This document shows positions 21,967 through 27,392 of a stretch of DNA of 27,392 nucleotides, piece by piece. Below the pieces are notes generated by a model. The model saw nothing but the letters and a program-made list of their open reading frames with translations, had not been told where the DNA came from and searched no databases. A program made the translations under genes and the position numbers. Source of the stretch: JBHIEE01 sp046760445 (GTDB lineage Bacteria > Acidobacteriota > Aminicenantia > JdFR-78); contig JBHIEE010000027.1 of NCBI GenBank assembly GCA_046760445.1, positions 1-27,392 on the forward strand, given 5' to 3'. How positions within the stretch are numbered: position 1 is the first letter of the stretch; each line of letters starts with the position of its first letter.

Positions 21967-23324
21967 TTTCTCTTTAAAAAATTTTTTATTTTTTGAAGTA
22001 ATATTTTACCTATATTCTGAAAGAGCACAATTTGCAATTTTAAATTTAGAGCATCCCTAAATATTTTCTTATAAGGAACATTCCCCGTAAACATATTCCA
22101 TAACACATTTCTCAATTGTCCAGAGGGAAAACTCTTTTTCTCTCGCTCAGCTAAGGAAAGATGGGCCTGAGTAATTACTGATGCAGAAGAAATAATATCA
22201 TTCATAAAGAATAGCAATCTCCCGTAATAATTATCTCGAATTATTAATCTCTTTGCTTGGTTATAATATCTTGAATAAAAAGAAGAGATATCTACTCCAA
22301 AATTAATGGCAGTTTCTGAAGCTAATTGAGCAGTAACAAAAGCAGATTCAATTCCACTTTTGTAATATCGGGAAAAACTGGCGTCACCAATCATAATTAA
22401 TCTATCAGAGAAGGGTGTATGAGAAGGGGTTGTCACTATTTTGGGTCGACAAAAGCAATAAGATTGCGAAAAGGAAATTTTATCTTGAATTTCTTTAAGT
22501 TCAAGAAATTCTAAAAACTCCTGTTGGGTGGCATCTTTTCTTCCAATAATACTCACCGTAATATATTCTCTTTTAGGAACAATAGTAACATATCTAATTT
22601 TCTTTGATTTGGGTAAATAAATATGAATATTGTTCCCAAAATATTTTGAAATCTCTTGCTGACCTAATTTTAGTTCTGCTTGGTAGGTAGTAAGAGTTGA
22701 GGGAGGTCGGTAGCCAAATCCAAGATTAACCATCTTTTTCATTAGGTAAAGATTTAATCCAAAGGCCCCAACTACAAGATCAGCTTTAAATTCCAAAGGA
22801 TTATTTTTTGGGCCATAAAATACACTTAGGGGATAGACTTTGTCTTTCGGAAATTTTATGTCCCAGACAGGATGAGGAATAATTTTGGTTCCTTCATCAA
22901 TAACAAAACTTAAAAGGAAATCATCAAAACTTATATTTTCCGGGAAGGAAGAATAACGAGGACCATTTCCCCTAAACACAGCCGCTATTTTTGCCTTTTT
23001 ATTCTCTGGATGAGAAAGAATAATACTTTTTTCTCTAATATGGAAGCAATATCCCTCAATTCTATTCAGCACTCTTTCTTCGGGCAAAAAAATCCCTTCC
23101 TCTTCTAACTTATCAATTAAAGTTTCAGAAATAACTCCTGCACAAAGATTACACCCTTTTGGACCCGGGTGCAAGAAATCTTTCCCATCAAAAATAGTGG
23201 TCGAAACCTCAATTCCTTTTTTTTGGGCAAATTTGCGCGCAAAATGGGCAAAGAATGTCCCTGCTGGACCACCACCTATAATAGCAATTTGAGCACCATT
23301 TTTAAGAGTAAGACGGCTTCTCAT
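21963..23324 (-). CDS. Geranylgeranyl-reductase-like FAD-dependent oxidoreductase (second copy)
   Basis: A 453-residue relative of the next gene. FAD site IAIIGGGPAGTFF (13-25), second nucleotide motif LVVGAFGLNL, and the GD motif IMIGDASFSRYYKSGIESA. It carries a CNLC pair (C58, C61) in the PGPKGCNLCAGV loop, a cysteine-containing loop also found in other GGR-like proteins. It differs from its neighbour in length and in many core residues, so the two are old paralogues rather than a recent duplication, and their ATGA overlap suggests the products act together, perhaps as a heterodimer. The ribosome site is weak (AAGAAAAA). The 80-bp gap upstream holds a TATAAT but no matching -35. Confidence 0.8.
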   Translation of the reverse strand: MRSRLTLKNGAQIAIIGGGPAGTFFAHFARKFAQKKGIEVSTTIFDGKDFLHPGPKGCNLCAGVISETLIDKLEEEGIFLPEERVLNRIEGYCFHIREKSIILSHPENKKAKIAAVFRGNGPRYSSFPENISFDDFLLSFVIDEGTKIIPHPVWDIKFPKDKVYPLSVFYGPKNNPLEFKADLVVGAFGLNLYLMKKMVNLGFGYRPPSTLTTYQAELKLGQQEISKYFGNNIHIYLPKSKKIRYVTIVPKREYITVSIIGRKDATQQEFLEFLELKEIQDKISFSQSYCFCRPKIVTTPSHTPFSDRLIMIGDASFSRYYKSGIESAFVTAQLASETAINFGVDISSFYSRYYNQAKRLIIRDNYYGRLLFFMNDIISSASVITQAHLSLAEREKKSFPSGQLRNVLWNMFTGNVPYKKIFRDALNLKLQIVLFQNIGKILLQKIKNFLKRK

Positions 23325-23404
23325 TTTTTCTTGAATTATATCATATTATTTTATTTTTTCGATAGTATTAGTGTATTTTAATTAACTAAGAATTTTATCT
23401 GAAA

Positions 23405-25015
23405 TTAAATCTGATTATTATTCTTTAAGATTGATGTAGGCTCTTGTAATTCTAAAATCAATCTATTCTTTTCAGAGCGAGTTTCACCAATACTCGTTAT
23501 ATATATCGCTGGTTGATCTACAACTGGACATTTAGTTTCACAGATACCACATCCCACACATAGCTCAGTATCAACCACTGGAGCTAAAACTTTTTTCAAG
23601 TTGCCATTAGGTTTGGTCACTTCAATTTGGACAAATTTTATGGCCTTAGGTGAAGTAGGACAATGCTCTTCACAGACTATACAGCTAATTCCTCCAAAGT
23701 ATGGCAGACAACGATTTTTATCTATAAAGGCTAAGCCAATTTTTATCTTCTTTTTTTCTTCTAAAGGCAACTCCTTGATTGCCCCGGATGGGCAAACCTG
23801 ACCACATAAGGTGCAGTTATATTCGCAGTATCCGATAGTGGGAACAAGGACAGGGGTCCAGAATCCTTCTACCCCTCCTTCTCCTATGCAGGGTTGGAGG
23901 CCATTAGTTGGACAGACCTTCATGCATTCTCCACATCTGACACACTTCTTCAGAAACTCTTCTTCAGGAAGTGCTCCTGGTGGTCGAATCAGTTTAGGAG
24001 AAGAGCGATTTTGAGAAGGAGAAATTCTGAAAAAAGGAACAGCAATCACGCCTAAAATAGCAGTAAATATCCACTTTCTTCGTTCTAAATCAATTTGGCC
24101 TCTTTTTTCTGGCCTTAATTTAGAATTAAAATCTACTGCTCGAGTAGGACAAATAGCTCCACATTTAAAACAATAAATGCATTCCGAAGGGTTCCATCTA
24201 TCCTCTGGAAAAGGATTGGCTTCTCCTGAACAGTACTGATTACAGAGGTCACACTCAATACAATCATCCCTATTAATATTAAGTTTTAAAATATTCCATT
24301 TTGAAATAAGACCAAATAATGCTCCCAAAGGACAAAGATATTTACACCAAAATCTATTTCGAGATAAATTTAATAAAATGATAATTATGAAGATCAGTCC
24401 AATGAAAAAACCCTGTTTAAAATTTGAATTAATTAGTATATACTGATGAATTTGAGAGAAAAAATCACCAACAGAAATCAAATTCAGATTATAGAAAATA
24501 TCTAATAGTTTGGATAGGAGATAATTTGAAGCTGGAAAAACACTGATTGTAAATGAGCGAAAAGTTAAAGATAAAGGATCAAAAACACCAGCTAAGTCCA
24601 ATGAAAAAACAGAACTAATCAAAATAAAAATCAATAAGTAATACTTCCAAGCAAGCCTTTTCGGACTGTTTTGAGCAGGCGTAGACAATTTAGATTTTAT
24701 AAACAAAAAAGAAAAGAAATGATTTATTGTCCCTAAAGGACAAATCCAACCACAAAAAACTCTACCCAGAAATAAAGTTACACCAATAGTAATTAGAGAA
24801 AACAAGAAAGGAAGAAAGAATTTATGAGACGAAAGAAAGGTGGTAATAGCTAATAAAGGATCAAAATGAAAAATGATCTCTACTGGTCCAATATAATCGC
24901 CATTTGGAAACTGAGTTTTAAGAAATAAGTATAAAAATAAAAGAAAGAATAAAGTTTGACCTATTTGGCGAAGCGTCTGAATAAGGAAATATTTTTTAGA
25001 TTTGTTTTTGTTCAA
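23405..25015 (-). CDS. NapH-NapG-like polyferredoxin membrane protein
   Basis: A 536-residue fusion. The N-terminal half is NapH-like: about four membrane helices with the paired motifs CGWICPLG (88-95) and CKYLCPLGA (224-232), then two [4Fe-4S] motifs (C252-C262 and C279-C289). A further hydrophobic segment (about 315-330, preceded by RRKW) leads to a NapG-like half with cluster motifs around C358-C368, C397-C408, C436-C452 and C486-C496. That gives about six [4Fe-4S] clusters on one chain. By analogy with NapH and NapG, the first set would face the cytoplasm and the second the periplasm, making a transmembrane iron-sulfur wire. The start is TTG (GGGAAG 9 nt upstream), overlapping the DUF362 gene by 20 bp; no ATG fits as well. 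Confidence 0.87.
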   Translation of the reverse strand: MNKNKSKKYFLIQTLRQIGQTLFFLLFLYLFLKTQFPNGDYIGPVEIIFHFDPLLAITTFLSSHKFFLPFLFSLITIGVTLFLGRVFCGWICPLGTINHFFSFLFIKSKLSTPAQNSPKRLAWKYYLLIFILISSVFSLDLAGVFDPLSLTFRSFTISVFPASNYLLSKLLDIFYNLNLISVGDFFSQIHQYILINSNFKQGFFIGLIFIIIILLNLSRNRFWCKYLCPLGALFGLISKWNILKLNINRDDCIECDLCNQYCSGEANPFPEDRWNPSECIYCFKCGAICPTRAVDFNSKLRPEKRGQIDLERRKWIFTAILGVIAVPFFRISPSQNRSSPKLIRPPGALPEEEFLKKCVRCGECMKVCPTNGLQPCIGEGGVEGFWTPVLVPTIGYCEYNCTLCGQVCPSGAIKELPLEEKKKIKIGLAFIDKNRCLPYFGGISCIVCEEHCPTSPKAIKFVQIEVTKPNGNLKKVLAPVVDTELCVGCGICETKCPVVDQPAIYITSIGETRSEKNRLILELQEPTSILKNNNQI

Positions 25016-25883
25016 TAGTCAACTTCCCTAAATCAATCTCCCCTAATCCTCTTTCATAACCTAATCTTAAAAAGCCTAATTCTTCTGGTTTTAGTCCAAA
25101 GAAAGTAGCACCTAAAGAGTCAACAGCCACATAATCAATTCCAGCAACAACTGTTTTTTGAAGCTTTACATCAGAAAGCCTTCCCCCTTGGGGACCATTT
25201 TTAATCAATATCCGATAAGCATCCAGAACAGTTAAACAGGGTTTAAAAAAAGAGGCCAGGTCAGTTATAGCCCGGTCAATCTGCTGATGAAGTTGATTTC
25301 TTCTTCCTCCCAAGGCACCAATCCAATTTTTCATCCCCATGGTCAACCTGCTTAAGCTGTGATGCTTGGCAATGGGGATATTTATTAATTTGTCCGCTTC
25401 CAGGAAGTCGGTAAAAACTTTCCATTCTTTGAGCCACTCACCTTTAATGGCCACTTTTTTAAGATGGCGTGGGTTAGTGAAATAAACTTTAGCTCCAGCT
25501 GATTTAGCTGCCCGAGCAATGCCAGAGCGAGCATAGGTTCTTCGGTCAGAGTTGCATGTATTATCAAGGACTTTCACTTCTCTTGCACCAGCTTGATAAC
25601 ACAATTCAATTATAGCTTTGACTACTTGGGGATTAGTATTGGCTGCATGTTCAGGCTTCCTGTCCCAGCCGATATTAGGTTTAACGACTACTATCTCTCC
25701 TTTTGAAATAAATCTACTCATTCCTCCTAAGGTAGATATAGCCTGTTTGGCCAATTGGTAAGGAGAATCTCCCTTAATCACTGCCAAATCAGGATAAATT
25801 TTAGACTGGGAAAATAATCTCGAGTTAAAAACCAGAGCTGTTCCACTAATTATTGCTTTGGTTAAAAATTCCCTTCTTTTCAT
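24996..25883 (-). CDS. DUF362 domain protein with Tat-like signal
   Basis: A 295-residue protein starting KRREFLTKAIISGTALVF, a twin-arginine-type export signal. The body matches DUF362: VVVKPNIGWDRKPEHAANT near 65-83, LINIPIAKHHSLSRLTMGMKNWIGALG in the middle, and VAVDSLGA near the end. The biochemical role of DUF362 is not established; such genes often lie beside ferredoxin-type membrane proteins, as here. This copy has no ferredoxin motif of its own, and the adjacent NapH-NapG-like protein could supply Fe-S clusters. It overlaps the amidase gene by ATGA and the next gene by 20 bp, so all three are tightly coupled. If Tat-exported, it acts on the periplasmic side and probably folds with a cofactor first (inference). 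Confidence 0.85.
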   Translation of the reverse strand: MKRREFLTKAIISGTALVFNSRLFSQSKIYPDLAVIKGDSPYQLAKQAISTLGGMSRFISKGEIVVVKPNIGWDRKPEHAANTNPQVVKAIIELCYQAGAREVKVLDNTCNSDRRTYARSGIARAAKSAGAKVYFTNPRHLKKVAIKGEWLKEWKVFTDFLEADKLINIPIAKHHSLSRLTMGMKNWIGALGGRRNQLHQQIDRAITDLASFFKPCLTVLDAYRILIKNGPQGGRLSDVKLQKTVVAGIDYVAVDSLGATFFGLKPEELGFLRLGYERGLGEIDLGKLTIEQKQI

Positions 25884-27085
25884 CGCCCTTCCTCTTTTTG
25901 AGTAACTAAAGAGATCTTGCCTAAGGAAGCTATATATTGATTAATTCCTTCACATACTCCTTCTGCAATTCTCTGGCGGTAATCATTACTTCGCAATCTT
26001 TTCTCCTCGCGTGGATTACTCAGAAAAGAAGTTTCAACCAGAATAGCTGGCATATCTACTCCTATGAGCACCCAGAAAGGACCACCTTTCACTCCAATGT
26101 CTTTAATGTTAGAGTATTTAGAAGAGAGTCTTCGGACTAAATTGGACTGAATCATTCGTGCTAATTCTCTTGATTCTTCTATTTTGCTATTCTGAACGAT
26201 TTTTTTGATAATATTTTCCATTTGGCTAATATTTTTTCTTGAAGTAGCGTTTTCTCGAGCTGCTACTTCAATTACGTGAGAATCTTGGGTAAAATTAAGA
26301 AAATAACTTTCTATCCCTTCAGCTTTATAATTAGAACTGGCATTAGCATGAATTGAAATGAAGAGATCAGCCATTTTTTGATTAGCTATGACTGCTCTAT
26401 CCTCAAGAGGAACATAGGTATCTGTTTCTCTGGTTAATATTACCTCAAGATTATTATTTTTTTTAAGGATATTTTTTACTCTTTGAGCAATATCAAGGAC
26501 TATTTTTTTTTCAACTAATTTATTTCTGCTGATTGCTCCTGGATCTTTTCCACCGTGACCTGGATCAATAACTATTGTTTTCACTCCTAAACCTAACTGT
26601 CGAACTAAACTATAACTTCCGCTTTCAGATGGAGAAGGAGGCCTGGACAATGCTTCCCGTCTTTTCTGCTCATCTTCCCTTTCTTGAGGATATATATCCA
26701 TCACAATTCTAAACGGATCAAAAAGATGGAAAATGCGGTAGTCTTTTATTTTTTTGAAATCAAGATCAAGGACAACTCGAACAGTGTTTGGCTGATGTTG
26801 ACCCACTCTTATCCGCTGAAGATACTCATTATCTACAGAAAAAATTTTTTCTTTTAAAAAGGAGTTCAGTTCGGTCTGATATAAGTCGATATAAATCCTG
26901 TCGGGATTATGGAGCTCTCCATAATAATATTCTCTCAATTCCTTAATATCAACTACCACTCGGGTGAAGTAAGGATGGTTATAATAACGAACATTATAAA
27001 CTTCAACTCTGGGAAGAAGAGCAATTGCATCGATTAAGATTAAAAGAACAAAAATGGTTGCGATTACCTGCCAGAAGTTCTTCAT
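25880..27085 (-). CDS. N-acetylmuramoyl-L-alanine amidase with AMIN domain
   Basis: A 401-residue cell-wall hydrolase that cuts the bond between N-acetylmuramic acid and L-alanine of the peptide stem. Layout: N-terminal signal or anchor (about 5-24); an AMIN domain (about 28-135, with VRYYNHPYFTRVVVDI and FDPFRIVMDIYP) for targeting to the envelope; a charged linker; and a zinc-dependent Amidase_3 domain (about 168-388). The zinc and catalytic residues are all present: DPGHGG (H177), E192, SIHANA (H246) and VETSF (E351). This is the AmiC-type layout of bacteria with an outer membrane. It is the first gene of a three-gene unit with DUF362 and the NapH-NapG-like protein, and is preceded by AGAGGTTAA and a consensus promoter. 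Confidence 0.93.
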   Translation of the reverse strand: MKNFWQVIATIFVLLILIDAIALLPRVEVYNVRYYNHPYFTRVVVDIKELREYYYGELHNPDRIYIDLYQTELNSFLKEKIFSVDNEYLQRIRVGQHQPNTVRVVLDLDFKKIKDYRIFHLFDPFRIVMDIYPQEREDEQKRREALSRPPSPSESGSYSLVRQLGLGVKTIVIDPGHGGKDPGAISRNKLVEKKIVLDIAQRVKNILKKNNNLEVILTRETDTYVPLEDRAVIANQKMADLFISIHANASSNYKAEGIESYFLNFTQDSHVIEVAARENATSRKNISQMENIIKKIVQNSKIEESRELARMIQSNLVRRLSSKYSNIKDIGVKGGPFWVLIGVDMPAILVETSFLSNPREEKRLRSNDYRQRIAEGVCEGINQYIASLGKISLVTQKEEGR

Positions 27086-27170
27086 TTAACCTCTTTTAAT
27101 CGAATCATAATTGAGAGAATAGAAAGTAAAGATTTTTTATTTAAATTCATTCTTTTTATTTTATTTATTT

Positions 27171-27199
27171 ATTCTAAAAAATATAGAGTAATATGTCAA
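27171..27199 (-). promoter_or_regulatory. Promoter of the amidase-DUF362-polyferredoxin unit
   Basis: On the minus strand TTGACA (plus 27194-27199) is followed after 17 bp by TAGAAT (27171-27176), five of six matches to the -10 consensus. It lies about 85 bp upstream of the amidase ATG, giving a leader of about 80 nt that is extremely AT-rich. This looks like the main promoter for at least the three overlapping genes downstream. Confidence 0.7.
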
Positions 27200-27392
27200 T
27201 AAGGGTTTTTAAATGACTCTAACAAATAGAAGATATATAATTAAAAAAATTACAAATATCAAATTCCAAATTGCAAATAAGTTCCAATCCCGATTGCTCG
27301 GGACAATGACCCAAACAAAAAAGCAAATAATCTTGGGATAAATCAAAATGCAAAAATCAAAGATAAAAATGACAGACCAAAAATATAAAAAT
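27200..27392. repeat. Low-complexity intergenic repeat at the window end
   Basis: No gene is seen from 27086 to the end. After the amidase promoter the DNA is A-rich and built of words such as AAATTCCAAATTGCAAATAA and CAAAATGCAAAAATCAAAG. TCCCGATTGCTCGGGA (27288-27303) is a six-base-pair hairpin of the same type as those at 2608, 3145 and 3676, and the segment before it matches 3164-3183. Confidence 0.6.

Noticed and set aside
23335..23340. TATAAT on the minus strand just before the first GGR-like gene
   Set aside because: No -35 at suitable spacing and the transcript would be almost leaderless; likely chance in very AT-rich DNA.

Overview
The window is AT-rich DNA from an anaerobic bacterium with an outer membrane. 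It encodes signal-peptide-bearing multihaem cytochromes, a likely outer-membrane beta-barrel and an AMIN-domain amidase. The genes look bacterial: strong GGAGG ribosome sites, two consensus -35/-10 promoters, many ATGA or few-base gene overlaps. I cannot name the lineage. Short palindromes of the type TCCCGAGTACTCGGGA and low-complexity dispersed repeats between genes recall genomes of poorly cultivated candidate phyla, but that is only an impression.

Layout. (1) Positions 137-3132, plus strand: a three-gene [NiFe] hydrogenase unit (mvhG, mvhA, maturation endopeptidase). (2) Positions 3133-3902: a repeat-rich convergent spacer holding a 66-codon gene between ~35 bp terminal inverted repeats. 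All other genes are on the minus strand. (3) Positions 3903-9944: qmoC, a giant hdrA and mvhD, behind a near-consensus promoter at 10053-10081. (4) Positions 10109-16394: five genes alternating multihaem cytochromes c and membrane cytochromes b (11-haem c, b, 9-haem c, b, 19-21-haem membrane-anchored c). (5) Positions 16590-20484: an octahaem c554-like cytochrome, a decahaem MtrA/DmsE-like cytochrome and an MtrB/PioB-like beta-barrel. (6) Positions 20668-23324: two overlapping geranylgeranyl-reductase-like flavoproteins. (7) Positions 23405-27085: an AMIN/Amidase_3 cell-wall amidase, a DUF362 protein and a NapH-NapG-like fused Fe-S membrane protein, behind a consensus promoter at 27171-27199.

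How the parts may work together (inference). MvhGA with MvhD would feed electrons from H2 into HdrA. HdrA here contains a complete GltD-like NAD(P)H/FAD module inserted between its two Fe-S motifs, so it could connect H2, NAD(P)H, perhaps ferredoxin, and the membrane. No HdrB is present; the partner is a QmoC-type protein (HdrC fused to a cytochrome b membrane domain), which points to the quinone pool rather than a heterodisulfide. The cytochrome b/c pairs could oxidise quinol and pass electrons through the periplasm to the decahaem/beta-barrel conduit and out of the cell, or the reverse. About 57 canonical CXXCH motifs plus two atypical ones lie in five proteins within about 10.4 kb. The most unusual single gene is the HdrA-GltD-HdrA fusion at 4316-8794.
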